44,738 nt of DNA from an uncultured Lachnospiraceae bacterium (GCA_945827805.1 CALZOU010000006.1:1-44738), one strand, 5' to 3'; shown: positions 29,174-39,559, counted from the stretch's first letter. The notes: generated by a model from the letters alone, not told the origin. Numbers and translations are program-made.

Positions 29174-29284
29174 GTTCCGCTTACTAAGCTCAACCGGCGC
29201 CTTTCGGCTTGGTTTCGCTAAGTGCGCGGAACGGCGTTCTCACTAAACTCAGCCGGCGCGCTTTGCGCTTGGCTTCGTTAAGTG
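29174..29284. repeat. Tandem pair of structured palindromic repeats in the rpsN-rpsH spacer
   Basis: Copies 29184-29222 and 29241-29284 have the same helix/internal-loop pattern with compensatory differences; extra outer arms GTTCCGC/GCGGAAC on copy 1. Confidence 0.8.
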
Positions 29285-29292
29285 TTCACAGC

Positions 29293-29478
29293 CTACCAGC
29301 TAGCTTTCTTAACACCCGGGATCTGACCTTTGTAAGCCAGTTCGCGGAAGCATACTCTGCAGATGCCGTATTTTCTCAGTACAGAATGGGGACGGCCGCA
29401 GATTTTGCAGCGGCTGTATTCTCTTGTGGAGAATTTCTGTTTGCGCTGCTGTTTGATTTTCATTGAAGTCTTAGCCAT
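29293..29478 (-). CDS. rpsN: 30S ribosomal protein S14 type Z
   Basis: [61 protein letters not shown]. Confidence 0.97.
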   Translation of the reverse strand: MAKTSMKIKQQRKQKFSTREYSRCKICGRPHSVLRKYGICRVCFRELAYKGQIPGVKKASW

Positions 29479-29493
29479 GTCTTCTCTCCTCCA

Positions 29494-30033
29494 TTATTTG
29501 GCAAACGGCATATTGAACAGTCTCAGTAACTCGCGTGCCTCTTCGTCAGTCTTTGCTGTTGTAACAAAGATAACATCCATACCTCTAACTTTATCTACCT
29601 TATCGTACTCGATCTCCGGGAAGATAAGCTGCTCTTTGATACCCAGAGCATAGTTTCCTCTGCCGTCGAAAGCATTCGGATTAACACCGCGGAAGTCACG
29701 TACACGGGGAAGAGCCAGGTTGATCAGACGATCAGCGAACTCGTACATCTTCTCTCCTCTTAAAGTAACTTTGCAGCCGATCGGCATGTTCTCTCTGATT
29801 TTGAAGTTAGCAACAGACTTTTTAGCTCTGGTAACAACTGCCTTCTGACCTGTGATAGTTTCCATATCACTTACAGCGGCATCCAGAAGCTTAGCATTTT
29901 CTTTTGCTTCGCCAACACCCATATTAACAACAATCTTAGCGAGTTTCGGCACTTCCATGATATTCTTGTAACCGAACTTTTTGATCATTGCGTCAACGAT
30001 CTCATTCTGGTATGTTTCTTTTAATCTACTCAC
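29494..30033 (-). CDS. rplE: 50S ribosomal protein L5
   Basis: [19 protein letters not shown]...[34 protein letters not shown]. Confidence 0.97.
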   Translation of the reverse strand: MSRLKETYQNEIVDAMIKKFGYKNIMEVPKLAKIVVNMGVGEAKENAKLLDAAVSDMETITGQKAVVTRAKKSVANFKIRENMPIGCKVTLRGEKMYEFADRLINLALPRVRDFRGVNPNAFDGRGNYALGIKEQLIFPEIEYDKVDKVRGMDVIFVTTAKTDEEARELLRLFNMPFAK

Positions 30034-30053
30034 GATCTTAGCCTCCTCTCTTA

Positions 30054-30356
30054 TTAGTCGATAACCTCTCCGGTCTTCTTAGCAACACGGACTTTTTTAC
30101 CATCTTCTACTTTGTAGCCGATGCGGGTTGCTTTTCCGTTCTGTACATACATAACGTTGGAAGCATCGATCGGAGCTTCTTTGTTGATGATGCCACCCTG
30201 CTGATTGGAAGCAGACGGTTTGGCATGCTTAGTTACCATATTTACGCCTTCAACGACAACACGGCCGGTTTTCTTATCTACGGAAAGAACCTTGCCCTCT
30301 TTGTCTTTATCTTTGCCGGCGATTACTTTAACGGTATCACCTGTTTTGATCTTCAT
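30054..30356 (-). CDS. rplX: 50S ribosomal protein L24
   Basis: [48 protein letters not shown]. Confidence 0.97.
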   Translation of the reverse strand: MKIKTGDTVKVIAGKDKDKEGKVLSVDKKTGRVVVEGVNMVTKHAKPSASNQQGGIINKEAPIDASNVMYVQNGKATRIGYKVEDGKKVRVAKKTGEVID

Positions 30357-30370
30357 CTAGCTGATCCTCC

Positions 30371-30739
30371 TTATAATACTTCCGGAGCCAGAGAAACGAT
30401 CTTCATGAACTGTTTCTCACGCAGCTCTCTTGCTACTGGTCCAAAAATACGGGTTCCTCTCGGTGTCTTATCGTCTTTGATGATAACAGCTGCGTTCTCA
30501 TCGAAACGGATATAGGAACCGTCTTTACGACGAGCGCCCTTAACGGTACGAACGACAACAGCCTTTACAACATCACCTTTTTTAACAACACCGCCGGGTG
30601 TTGCATCTTTAACGGATGCAACGATCACATCGCCGATGTTCGCATATCTTCTTGTAGAGCCACCCATAACACGGATGCACAGGATTTCCTTAGCACCTGT
30701 ATTATCAGCAACTTTTAATCTACTTTCCTGCTGAATCAT
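30371..30739 (-). CDS. rplN: 50S ribosomal protein L14
   Basis: [28 protein letters not shown]. Confidence 0.97.
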   Translation of the reverse strand: MIQQESRLKVADNTGAKEILCIRVMGGSTRRYANIGDVIVASVKDATPGGVVKKGDVVKAVVVRTVKGARRKDGSYIRFDENAAVIIKDDKTPRGTRIFGPVARELREKQFMKIVSLAPEVL

Positions 30740-30772
30740 GCCGGTATTCCTCCTTGTTGAATCCTAAACAAA

Positions 30773-31033
30773 TTATTTAACTTTCTCAACGATCTCAACC
30801 AGTCTCCATCTTTTGTCTTTGGACAGCGGTCTGGTCTCCATAACTTTTACGGTATCACCGATGTTACATTCGTTGTTCTCATCATGAGCTTTTAACTTAT
30901 ATGTTCTCTTTACGATTTTCTTGTAAAGAGGATGTTTTACATGGTCCTCGATGGCAACAACAATTGTCTTATCCATCTTGTTGCTGACAACTTTACCAAC
31001 ACGTGTTTTTCTCAGATTTCTTTCCACGATCAT
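30773..31033 (-). CDS. rpsQ: 30S ribosomal protein S17
   Basis: [47 protein letters not shown]. Confidence 0.97.
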   Translation of the reverse strand: MIVERNLRKTRVGKVVSNKMDKTIVVAIEDHVKHPLYKKIVKRTYKLKAHDENNECNIGDTVKVMETRPLSKDKRWRLVEIVEKVK

Positions 31034-31063
31034 GGACTCCTTTCGAACTTATCAACAATTCGA

Positions 31064-31273
31064 TTACTCAGCTGCGTTAGCCTTCTCAGCGATTACAGTC
31101 TGAATTCTCGCAATATTCTTACGCACTTCTTTGATGCGACTTGTGTTATCCAGCTGGTTAGTAGCATTCTGGAATTTCAGGTTAAAAAGTTCCTTCTTTG
31201 CAGCTACTAATTCATCCTGCAGTTCTGCAGCTGTTTTAGCCTTTAATTCTTCAACATAATTCTTAGTTTTCAC
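31064..31273 (-). CDS. rpmC: 50S ribosomal protein L29
   Basis: [47 protein letters not shown]; likely GTG start overlapping the end of rplP. Confidence 0.93.
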   Translation of the reverse strand: MKTKNYVEELKAKTAAELQDELVAAKKELFNLKFQNATNQLDNTSRIKEVRKNIARIQTVIAEKANAAE

Positions 31274-31700
31274 TGTTATCACCGCCTTCTAAGTCTGCAC
31301 GGGAAGCAATTTTGCACTTGCAGGGCAGTTTATGCATAGCAAGACGAAGCGCTTCTCTGGCTGTTTCTTCGGGAACACCTGCGATTTCAAACATTACGCG
31401 GCCCGGTTTAACTACTGCTACCCAGTACTCAAGGGAACCTTTACCGGAACCCATACGAGTCTCAGCCGGTTTAGCTGTTACCGGTTTATCCGGGAAGATC
31501 TTGATCCAAACTTTACCACCACGTTTGATGTAACGGGTCATAGCTACACGGGCAGCCTCGATCTGATTGGAACGGATCCAGCAGGGCTCTGTTGCTACCA
31601 GACCGTACTCACCATAGTTGATTTTATTTCCGCGGAGCGCTTTTCCTCTCATGGTGCCGCGGAACTGTTTACGACGTTTAACTCTTTTCGGCATTAACAT
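31263..31700 (-). CDS. rplP: 50S ribosomal protein L16
   Basis: [64 protein letters not shown] (start 31700 or 31694). Confidence 0.97.
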   Translation of the reverse strand: MLMPKRVKRRKQFRGTMRGKALRGNKINYGEYGLVATEPCWIRSNQIEAARVAMTRYIKRGGKVWIKIFPDKPVTAKPAETRMGSGKGSLEYWVAVVKPGRVMFEIAGVPEETAREALRLAMHKLPCKCKIASRADLEGGDNSEN

Positions 31701-31702
31701 AA

Positions 31703-32359
31703 TTATCTATCGCTCCCTTCCTTTTTTGCTTTGGTTGGAAGTACCTCACCATTGTAGATCCAAGTCTTAACACCAACTTTACCGTACTGTGTATCAGCCT
31801 CAGCGAAACCATAGTCGATATCTGCTCTCAGTGTCTGCAGCGGAATTGTTCCCTCACTGTAGAACTCTGTACGAGCCATATCGGCACCGCCTAAACGGCC
31901 GGAAACGGATGTTTTGATACCCTTAGCGCCGGCTTTCATTGTTCTGGACATGCAGGACTTCATAGCACGACGGAAGGAAATACGGTTCTCCAGCTGCAGC
32001 GCAATGTTTTCTGCAACCAGCTGTGCATCTTTGTCAGGTCTCTTAATCTCTTTGATGTCAACAACCAGCTTCTTGTCTGTCAGCTTCTGCATTTCTTTTT
32101 TAACTTTCTCGATCTCAGCACCGCCCTTACCGATTACAACGCCCGGTTTTGCAGTGTAGATGATAACTTTCACACGATCGGATGCTCTCTCGATCTCGAT
32201 TCTGGATACGCCAGCACTGTATAATTTCTTTTTCAGGAACTTTCTGATGTTGTAGTCTTCTACCAGGTAATCAGAGAAGTTGCCTTCTGCATACCATTTG
32301 GAATCCCAGTCTTTAATAACACCGACTCTGAGTCCATGCGGATTTACTTTCTGTCCCAT
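31703..32359 (-). CDS. rpsC: 30S ribosomal protein S3
   Basis: [35 protein letters not shown]. Confidence 0.97.
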   Translation of the reverse strand: MGQKVNPHGLRVGVIKDWDSKWYAEGNFSDYLVEDYNIRKFLKKKLYSAGVSRIEIERASDRVKVIIYTAKPGVVIGKGGAEIEKVKKEMQKLTDKKLVVDIKEIKRPDKDAQLVAENIALQLENRISFRRAMKSCMSRTMKAGAKGIKTSVSGRLGGADMARTEFYSEGTIPLQTLRADIDYGFAEADTQYGKVGVKTWIYNGEVLPTKAKKEGSDR

Positions 32360-32370
32360 GACTTTCCTCC

Positions 32371-32757
32371 TTATCTTTCATCCAATACGATAGAGATATG
32401 ACTTGTTCTCTTCTCAATTCTGTAAGCACGGCCCTGTGCTCTGGGGTGAATTCTCTTCATTGTCGGTGCCTTATTAGCGTAGCACTCTGCAATGTAAAGA
32501 TTCTCAGCGCTCATACCGTTGTTGTTCTCTGCATTTGCAATAGCAGATTCCAGCAGCTTCTTGATGAGACTGGAAGCATATCTCGGATTGTATGTCAGAA
32601 TACCAAGGGCGGTCTGAACATCCTTACCTCTGATTGCGTCTAATACATAACATGCTTTCTGAACGGAAACTCTTGCGTAAGACAGCTTAGCAGACGGTCT
32701 CTTATCTTTCTCAGCATTTCTCGCTCTTTTAATTTGGGATCTATGTCCTTTTGCCAT
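32371..32757 (-). CDS. rplV: 50S ribosomal protein L22
   Basis: [40 protein letters not shown]...[23 protein letters not shown]. Confidence 0.97.
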   Translation of the reverse strand: MAKGHRSQIKRARNAEKDKRPSAKLSYARVSVQKACYVLDAIRGKDVQTALGILTYNPRYASSLIKKLLESAIANAENNNGMSAENLYIAECYANKAPTMKRIHPRAQGRAYRIEKRTSHISIVLDER

Positions 32758-32882
32758 GATAAATCCTCCTTTCATATTTCGGCTTACCAGCCAGCGTTTA
32801 TCATAAGCACCCTTCGCCCGTCCCCAGGGTCCGGGTCATCCGCAGGCGCCCGAAGGCGCCAACGGGAATTAACTGTAAAAAA

Positions 32883-33167
32883 TTATCTGCGGACACCGCT
32901 CTTCTTTTCGTCTTTTCCATGGCCTCTGTAGGTTCTGGTAGCAACGAACTCACCAAGTTTGTGACCAACCATATCCTCTGTTACATATACCGGAACATGT
33001 CTTCTTCCATCATGTACAGCGAATGTATGTCCAACGAAGCTCGGGAAAATTGTTGAGCGACGGGACCATGTCTTAATTACACTTTTTGTACCAGCCGCAT
33101 TCATGGCGTCTACTTTCTTCAGCAGGCTCTCATCAGCGAAAGGTCCTTTTTTCAATGAACGTGACAT
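32883..33167 (-). CDS. rpsS: 30S ribosomal protein S19
   Basis: [74 protein letters not shown]. Confidence 0.97.
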   Translation of the reverse strand: MSRSLKKGPFADESLLKKVDAMNAAGTKSVIKTWSRRSTIFPSFVGHTFAVHDGRRHVPVYVTEDMVGHKLGEFVATRTYRGHGKDEKKSGVRR

Positions 33168-33179
33168 ACTCTTACCTCC

Positions 33180-34028
33180 TTATTTGCTCAGTGCTCTTCC
33201 ATCTCTTCTTCTGATGATGTACTTGTTGGACTGTTTGTGTTTATTTCTGGTCTTCAGACCCATTGCAGGTTTGCCCCACGGTGTGCACGGACCCGGACGG
33301 CCGATCGGAGCACGGCCCTCACCACCACCATGCGGATGGTCATTCGGGTTCATAACAGAACCACGAACGGTCGGGCGGATACCCATGTGACGTTTACGAC
33401 CAGCTTTACCTACGTTGATCAGGTTGTGCTCGCCGTTACCTACAACACCAACAGTTGCACGGCACTCGATCGGAACCATTCTCATCTCGCCGGAGGGCAG
33501 ACGCAGTGTAGCGTATTTGCCTTCCTTAGCCATCAGCTGTGCAGCATTACCGGCAGCACGAACCATCTGGCCACCCTTTCCGGGATGCATCTCGATGTTG
33601 TGAATCATGGTACCTACCGGAATCTCAGACATCGGCAGACAGTTGCCAGGTCTGATCTCAGCGCCAGTACCTGCCATAACTTTCATACCAACTTTCAGTC
33701 CTTCCGGAGCAAGGATGTATGCCTTCTCACCGTCTGCGTAGCAGATCAGTGCGATGTTAGCTGTTCTGTTCGGATCGTATTCAATTGTTTTAACAACAGC
33801 CGGAATTCCGTCTTTTGCATTTCTCTTGAAATCGATCAGTCTGTATTTTCTTCTGTTTCCACCACCGTGATGTCTAACGGTGATCTTACCCTGATTGTTA
33901 CGTCCAGAAGTTTTCTTCAGAGAAGTTACCAGAGATTTCTCCGGTTTGCTGGTTGTGATCTCAGCGAAATCAGAACCGGTCATGTTTCTTCTGGAAGGTG
34001 TATATGGGTTATATGTCTTAATTCCCAT
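33180..34028 (-). CDS. rplB: 50S ribosomal protein L2
   Basis: [25 protein letters not shown]...[17 protein letters not shown]...[28 protein letters not shown]. Confidence 0.98.
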   Translation of the reverse strand: MGIKTYNPYTPSRRNMTGSDFAEITTSKPEKSLVTSLKKTSGRNNQGKITVRHHGGGNRRKYRLIDFKRNAKDGIPAVVKTIEYDPNRTANIALICYADGEKAYILAPEGLKVGMKVMAGTGAEIRPGNCLPMSEIPVGTMIHNIEMHPGKGGQMVRAAGNAAQLMAKEGKYATLRLPSGEMRMVPIECRATVGVVGNGEHNLINVGKAGRKRHMGIRPTVRGSVMNPNDHPHGGGEGRAPIGRPGPCTPWGKPAMGLKTRNKHKQSNKYIIRRRDGRALSK

Positions 34029-34101
34029 GTTAATCTCCTTTCATTTACGTTGCCGTAATTGCCGGATCAGATATTTGGATTTTTTTCCTGATCCTTACTG
34101 A

Positions 34102-34401
34102 TTAAAGACCCTCGAAGATTTCGATATCCTTGCTCTCCTCTGTCAGGAAAACAATGGCTTTTTTGGTCTTTGCTGTCTTTCCTACTACCATGCCGCGGCG
34201 TCTTTTCTTGCCGTCACAGTTTAAGGTGTTAACGCGTTTTACTTTTGTTCCTTCGAACATTTTTTCAACAGCCTCTTTGATCATCGGCTTTGTTGCTTCC
34301 GGATGTACCAGGAATGTGTATTTCTTCTCAGCCATCTGATTCATGCTCTTCTCGGTGATGACCGGTTTCAGGATAACGTCATAATATTTCAGATCTGCCA
34401 T
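34102..34401 (-). CDS. rplW: 50S ribosomal protein L23
   Basis: [44 protein letters not shown]. Confidence 0.97.
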   Translation of the reverse strand: MADLKYYDVILKPVITEKSMNQMAEKKYTFLVHPEATKPMIKEAVEKMFEGTKVKRVNTLNCDGKKRRRGMVVGKTAKTKKAIVFLTEESKDIEIFEGL

Positions 34402-35021
34402 TATGCGAACACCTCCTCGATAGATGCTACAGCGTCTTTTGTAACAACCAGAGTCTTGTGATTCAGAACATCGTATACATTGATGTTGGCTGCTACGCTT
34501 GTCTCAACGCCCGGAACATTTCTTGCGGACAGAACTACATTGTTGTCCTGTGCTGCAGTTACAACCAGAGCGTTTTCAACTTTCAGGTTGCTCATTACTT
34601 TTACAAAATCTTTTGTCTTTACTGCGTCCAGTTTAAGTTCGTCAAGAACAACGAGCTTGTTCTCCTGAACTCTGGATGTCAGAACAGATTTCAGAGCTGC
34701 TCTCTTCTCTTTCTTGTTCATCTTGAAAGAGTAATCTCTCGGAACCGGAGCGAATACTACGCCGCCGCCTGTCCACTGCGGAGCTCTTGTTGAACCCTGT
34801 CTTGCATGACCGGTTCCTTTCTGTCTCCAGGGTTTTCTGCCGCCTCCGCTGACTTCAGAGCGGGTTTTTGCTTTCTGAGTACCCTGACGATTATTTGCAA
34901 GCTGGAGAACAACTGCCTGATGTACCAGATTCTCGTTGATCTCAACTCCGAAAACGGCATCGTTCAGTTCGATTGTTCCAACTTCATTGCCTTCCATATT
35001 AAATACAGATACGTTTGCCAT
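34401..35021 (-). CDS. rplD: 50S ribosomal protein L4
   Basis: [53 protein letters not shown]. Confidence 0.97.
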   Translation of the reverse strand: MANVSVFNMEGNEVGTIELNDAVFGVEINENLVHQAVVLQLANNRQGTQKAKTRSEVSGGGRKPWRQKGTGHARQGSTRAPQWTGGGVVFAPVPRDYSFKMNKKEKRAALKSVLTSRVQENKLVVLDELKLDAVKTKDFVKVMSNLKVENALVVTAAQDNNVVLSARNVPGVETSVAANINVYDVLNHKTLVVTKDAVASIEEVFA

Positions 35022-35047
35022 CTGTGTGTCCTCCTTTCCTGTAAAGC

Positions 35048-35683
35048 TTACTTACCGGACTTAACGGTTTCTTTGATAGTTACCATTGCTTTCTTCGGTC
35101 CCGGTACAGCGCCCTTAACCAGAAGCAGATTGTTTTCAGCATCTACTCTTACGATTTCCAGATTCTGAACAGTTACTTTCTTGTTACCCATCTGACCCGG
35201 CATCTTTTTGCCTTTGAATACGCGGCTCGGATCGGAAGAAGAACCATTGGAACCTGCATGACGATGGAACTTGGAACCATGAGCCATCGGTCCTCTGCTC
35301 TGACCGTGTCTCTTGATAGCGCCCTGTAATCCTTTACCTTTGGAAATGGCGGTCACATCGATCTTGTCACCAGCGACAAAGATGTCAGCTTTGATTTCCT
35401 GGCCCAATGCATAGTTTTCTGCATCTTCCAGTTTGAACTCTCTGATGTATCTCTTGTAGGATACGCCAGCTTTGTCAAAGTGTCCTTTCAGCGGTTTGTT
35501 GACCAGTTTTTCTCTCTTGTCAGCAAAACCAACCTGTACTGCGCTATAACCGTCGTTCTCAACAGTTTTAACCTGTGTAACAACAACAGGACCAGCCTGC
35601 AGTACTGTTACGGGAGTAAGCACTCCGTCTTCGTTGAAGATTTGAGTCATTCCGACTTTGGTAGCTAAGATAGCTTTCTTCAT
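35048..35683 (-). CDS. rplC: 50S ribosomal protein L3
   Basis: [32 protein letters not shown]...[29 protein letters not shown]. Confidence 0.97.
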   Translation of the reverse strand: MKKAILATKVGMTQIFNEDGVLTPVTVLQAGPVVVTQVKTVENDGYSAVQVGFADKREKLVNKPLKGHFDKAGVSYKRYIREFKLEDAENYALGQEIKADIFVAGDKIDVTAISKGKGLQGAIKRHGQSRGPMAHGSKFHRHAGSNGSSSDPSRVFKGKKMPGQMGNKKVTVQNLEIVRVDAENNLLLVKGAVPGPKKAMVTIKETVKSGK

Positions 35684-35819
35684 TCTTTTTTACCTCCTGT
35701 TAATCTACAGCGGATCGCTTTTGGCGATCATCCTAGAACAGTAGATATATGTGGAATGATGGATCATTACTTCTATATCTAAAGCTTCAGGACTGTTACC
35801 AAATTTGTTTTACAGAAAA

Positions 35820-36137
35820 TTATTTCTGTTTCATTTTGATATCAATGTACACACCAGCCGGCATTTCCAGTCTGCTCAGCGCATCTACAGTTTTCTGTGT
35901 AGGTGTGATGATATCGATCAGTCTTTTATGAGTTCTCTGCTCAAACTGCTCGCGGCTGTCTTTGTATTTGTGAACAGCACGAAGAATTGTAACTACCTCT
36001 TTCTTTGTCGGAAGGGGTACCGGACCACTCACTACAGATCCGTTCTTCTTTACAGTTTCGATGATTTTAGCTGCAGATGCATCAACCAGCTGATGATCAT
36101 AAGCTTTCAGTGTGATTCTCATTACTTGACTTGCCAT
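35820..36137 (-). CDS. rpsJ: 30S ribosomal protein S10
   Basis: [71 protein letters not shown]. Confidence 0.97.
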   Translation of the reverse strand: MASQVMRITLKAYDHQLVDASAAKIIETVKKNGSVVSGPVPLPTKKEVVTILRAVHKYKDSREQFEQRTHKRLIDIITPTQKTVDALSRLEMPAGVYIDIKMKQK

Positions 36138-36358
36138 AAAAAAAGTCGCCTCCTTTTCGCTTTTTCGAGCGACAAGCGGTGACTGTACACTTTCCCGTGT
36201 GTGTCCTAAAAGGCTGCACACGTTGTTTCCATACTCTCAATGGACGTTGTAAGTTTTGTACAGTGACTTGTCGTCAGTTATCTTGAACTTGACATTCGCT
36301 CCACGGAAAACCTGTCTTTCGACAGCAACCTCACGCTTCATCGCTATCATGTCACAAC
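36138..36358 (-). promoter_or_regulatory. Structured 5' leader of the S10 operon
   Basis: Promoter-to-start distance about 220 nt; long-range complementary arms CGACAAG..ACTGTACA / TGTACAGT..CTTGTCG plus internal hairpins. Confidence 0.65.
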
Positions 36359-36364
36359 GTTTGC

Positions 36365-36393
36365 ATTATACAAGAAACCCCTCGCCTTGGCAA
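36365..36393 (-). promoter_or_regulatory. S10 operon promoter
   Basis: Minus strand TTGCCA - 17 nt - TATAAT. Confidence 0.8.
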
Positions 36394-36422
36394 GGGGTTT
36401 CTGAATATTTTTGTTTTTTTTT
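36373..36422 (+). terminator. Terminator-like palindrome overlapping the S10 promoter
   Basis: AGAAACCCCTCGCCTTGGCAAGGGGTTTCT followed by a plus-strand T-rich run. Confidence 0.6.
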
Positions 36423-36501
36423 CCGTACATTCGCATCGCACTCTTACCGCCTAATCCGCAGGTGTTTCAGCTGTCTTGTGCGGCTATTGGACATTTCTTC
36501 C

Positions 36502-37629
36502 TTATAATATAGATGAATAATCGAGAAGTGTCAGACCCAGATCGCGGTCTTCTACAATATCAGGCTCATCTCCTGCGAGAATTGCCTTGCGAATCAATTC
36601 ATCTGCGCTATAGCAGGGGATTACAATCTGCTGAGAGTCTTCCTGCAGCGTCTCCTGAGAAGCAACGGCCATCTCATTTTCGGCATCCCCTGCAGTCTGT
36701 GTCTCATGTTCATTTGCTGCAGCGCCGGATACTTCCTGCGTTAAAGCCATTTCCGGATTAATTGCCGGTTCTGCAGCAGTTCTATTCTGCCCAACAGGAT
36801 CCTGATCCTCTGCCATGGCACTTGCCACGGAAGAAGCAATCTCTGCTCTGGCCGCTTCAAAAAGATCTGCTGTATTCTGTACCGGCTCCGGCTCAGCTTC
36901 AATAGCTCTTGTCGTAGGCTCCTCGTTCAGATGTTTAGCTTCCTTTTTCGCTGCCTTTCTGGCCCTTTTGGCCGCTTTCTTTTCTTCTTTCTTTTTCAGG
37001 TATGCTTCATACTCTTCGTCTTCTTCCTCATCCCTGGCTTCTTTAGCAGCTTTCTTTCTGGCCTTTTTCTCTTTTTTCATTTTTTTCTTTTCTTCACGGG
37101 CCTGCTCCATTTCCTCTGCATCCCCGTCTTCATCATCCTCTTCTTCCTCCTGAAGCTTGTCTTTTCTCCAAATTTCCGAAAGGATAAACAAAAGCAGGAG
37201 CAGCACTGCCGCCAGACCAATGATTACCCATCCCTTTACTGATCCGGCAGCTACAGCCAGATATCCCAGCACAGGAACTGTGACAAATACCACACATACT
37301 GATGAGAGGGTTTTCTCTACAGTCTGGGCCGCATCATTTCTTGCATCCTTTAATACCACAGTACCATTTTCAGCATCTACTGCATTTACACGATACAAAT
37401 ATTCGGAACCGTCTGTTTCCTCGATAAACACGTTATCGCCAAATTCAACGTCCTGCAGGCTCTTTGACTGTCCATACACTACCGTTCCCACTGACAGGTT
37501 CGTTTCCACTCTGTCATTTTCAATAATATTCATCTCCACACCCAACAATGACGGTACCAGCAATGCTGCTGCCGACAAAAGGGCACAGACCAGAACAATA
37601 TTCACGATTATTTTTAAAAACTTTGACAT
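36502..37629 (-). CDS. Membrane protein with SipW/signal-peptidase-I-like N-terminal region lacking catalytic Ser/His, plus charged cytoplasmic tail
   Basis: MSKFLKIIVNIVLVCALLSAAALLVPSLLGVEMNIIENDRVETNLSVGTVV...FGDNVFI...EYLYRVNAVD...VVFVTVPVLGYLAVAAGSVKGWVIIGLAAVLLLLLF then Lys/Glu-rich tail. Confidence 0.65.
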   Translation of the reverse strand: MSKFLKIIVNIVLVCALLSAAALLVPSLLGVEMNIIENDRVETNLSVGTVVYGQSKSLQDVEFGDNVFIEETDGSEYLYRVNAVDAENGTVVLKDARNDAAQTVEKTLSSVCVVFVTVPVLGYLAVAAGSVKGWVIIGLAAVLLLLLFILSEIWRKDKLQEEEEDDEDGDAEEMEQAREEKKKMKKEKKARKKAAKEARDEEEDEEYEAYLKKKEEKKAAKRARKAAKKEAKHLNEEPTTRAIEAEPEPVQNTADLFEAARAEIASSVASAMAEDQDPVGQNRTAAEPAINPEMALTQEVSGAAANEHETQTAGDAENEMAVASQETLQEDSQQIVIPCYSADELIRKAILAGDEPDIVEDRDLGLTLLDYSSIL

Positions 37630-37856
37630 TTCCGTACTCCTTATTGCTATACTGCTCCCCAAAGTAAAACCAACTTCATATATGTATCACATCATTTGTA
37701 TCTGTTCAGCGACTTCACAGATACGATACCTCATTCATTATAACACATTACTGACTCATTGCAAGATTTTTAAAACTAAGGGGTTTCTTGCATTCCCGGT
37801 TGCCATATATTGGCAACTCTATTATAATAGGTAAAAACTCTATTTCGGAGATTATT

Positions 37857-38612
37857 ATGGACAAAGAAATAAAACTGATCGAGGATCTGTCTCTGAATGC
37901 CTGGCCATCCCACCAGATGCAGATCTATGACAGCTGGATCCTGAGATTTTCTTATTTTTATACCCACCGCACCAACAGCGTGGAACAGCTTGGAGCGTCT
38001 ACTCTGCCTCTCGCAGAAAAAATCTCCTACTGCGAATCCATCTACCGCGACTGGGGCACTCCCTGCATTTTCAAGATCAATCCCTTTCTCATACCGGATT
38101 TTGACAATATGCTGGACAAACGGCACTATGAGATCGAACATGTCACAGAAGTCATGACGATGCAGATTCCTGACAACATCTGCCCCGTTTCTGATGTGCC
38201 GGTTCAGCTCGATCCCAAAATCCGCCCGGAATGGATCTTTTCTCTGTTTGACCTGAAAGAAATGACAAACGAAATCCACCGCCAGATTGTTCCTTCCATG
38301 TACCGTGCCATCCCGAAACGAACTATCGCCGCCCATATTGAGGCCGAGGGCCGCTATGTGGCCACCGGGCTTGGTATTCTGGACAGAGACTATATCGGCA
38401 TTTATGCCATCCATGTGGATCCAGCCTACCGCAGACAGCACTTTGCCCGGGCCATCTGCCAGAATCTGCTTCTTCAGGGGCAAAAGCAGGGCGCCCGCAA
38501 AGCCTATCTCCAAGTCGTACAGGGCAACACTCCCGCACGCAAATTATACGAACAGATCGGTTTTACCCAGCTGTATACCTACTGGTTCCGCGTCAGTCCC
38601 GATTATATCTGA
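37857..38612 (+). CDS. GNAT family N-acetyltransferase
   Basis: YIGIYAIHVDPAYRRQHFARAICQNLLLQGQKQGARKAYLQVVQGNTPARKLYEQIGFTQLYTYWFR. Confidence 0.9.
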   Translation: MDKEIKLIEDLSLNAWPSHQMQIYDSWILRFSYFYTHRTNSVEQLGASTLPLAEKISYCESIYRDWGTPCIFKINPFLIPDFDNMLDKRHYEIEHVTEVMTMQIPDNICPVSDVPVQLDPKIRPEWIFSLFDLKEMTNEIHRQIVPSMYRAIPKRTIAAHIEAEGRYVATGLGILDRDYIGIYAIHVDPAYRRQHFARAICQNLLLQGQKQGARKAYLQVVQGNTPARKLYEQIGFTQLYTYWFRVSPDYI

Positions 38613-39559
38613 TGGGCAGCCCGCAGTTTCTCTGCGATCTCCCCCAGTTTTCTAAGCCGGTGATTGACACCGGATTTTCCCACAGGCGGATTTAACAGCT
38701 CCCCCAGCTCCTTCAGTGAAACATCCGGATATTCCAAGCGAATCTCCGCAATTTCCCGAAGATTCTGAGGGAGATTTTTTAATTCTCCGCATGCCTCAAT
38801 ATAGCGTATATCCTCGATCTGACGCACAGCGGCCGAAACCGTTTTGTTTAAATTTGCGGTCTCACAATTTACCTGCCGATTCAGATTATTGCGCATTTCT
38901 TTCAGAATCAGTACATTTTCCATGGCAAACAGATGCCTGGTAGCACCAATACTGCCCAGAAAAGAAGCGATCTGTTCCCCCTCTTTAAGGTAAACCACAT
39001 CATTTTTCTTTCTCGTCACAATACGTGCATCCATCCCCAGCTCATTCAGCACCTGTTTGAGCACCTGTGCCCGCTCTTTTTGCTGACAGACAATCTCCAG
39101 ATGATAGGATTTCTGAGGATCACTGACAGATCCGCTGGCAAGAAAAGCCCCACGGATATAGGCACGCCTGCAGCAATCCTTTTTCAAAAGCGCCAGCTGG
39201 CTGTACTCTACCTCTTCTCTCACAAATCCATCTTCATCCAGCACACACACTGCATCCAGAATATGTACAGCATCTTCATGATCATCCACCACCAGATGAT
39301 AGGTGGATGCCTTTGTAAGATATTCGTTTTTTCTGAGAATGACTGCCGCCTGAATACCAAACAGTTTTTTTACCAGCGAATAGTATTTTCTGGCGAGGCA
39401 CACATTCTCCGTGCGTACCTCCAGCTCATACCGGTCATCCTCGTCGATCATGATCTGTCCACATCCGGAAATGATCGCCGCCAGTTCAGCCAGACGGCAA
39501 TGTCGGCTGCTGTCTGTGATTTTTGAAAGTTCTTCTTTTATTTCACCGGAAAAAGACAT
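38603..39559 (-). CDS. whiA: DNA-binding protein WhiA
   Basis: MSFSGEIKEELSKI, RRAYIRGAFLASGSVSDPQKSYHLEIV, LRLEYPDVSLKELGELLNPPVGKSGVNHRLRKL. Confidence 0.95.
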   Translation of the reverse strand: MSFSGEIKEELSKITDSSRHCRLAELAAIISGCGQIMIDEDDRYELEVRTENVCLARKYYSLVKKLFGIQAAVILRKNEYLTKASTYHLVVDDHEDAVHILDAVCVLDEDGFVREEVEYSQLALLKKDCCRRAYIRGAFLASGSVSDPQKSYHLEIVCQQKERAQVLKQVLNELGMDARIVTRKKNDVVYLKEGEQIASFLGSIGATRHLFAMENVLILKEMRNNLNRQVNCETANLNKTVSAAVRQIEDIRYIEACGELKNLPQNLREIAEIRLEYPDVSLKELGELLNPPVGKSGVNHRLRKLGEIAEKLRAAHQI

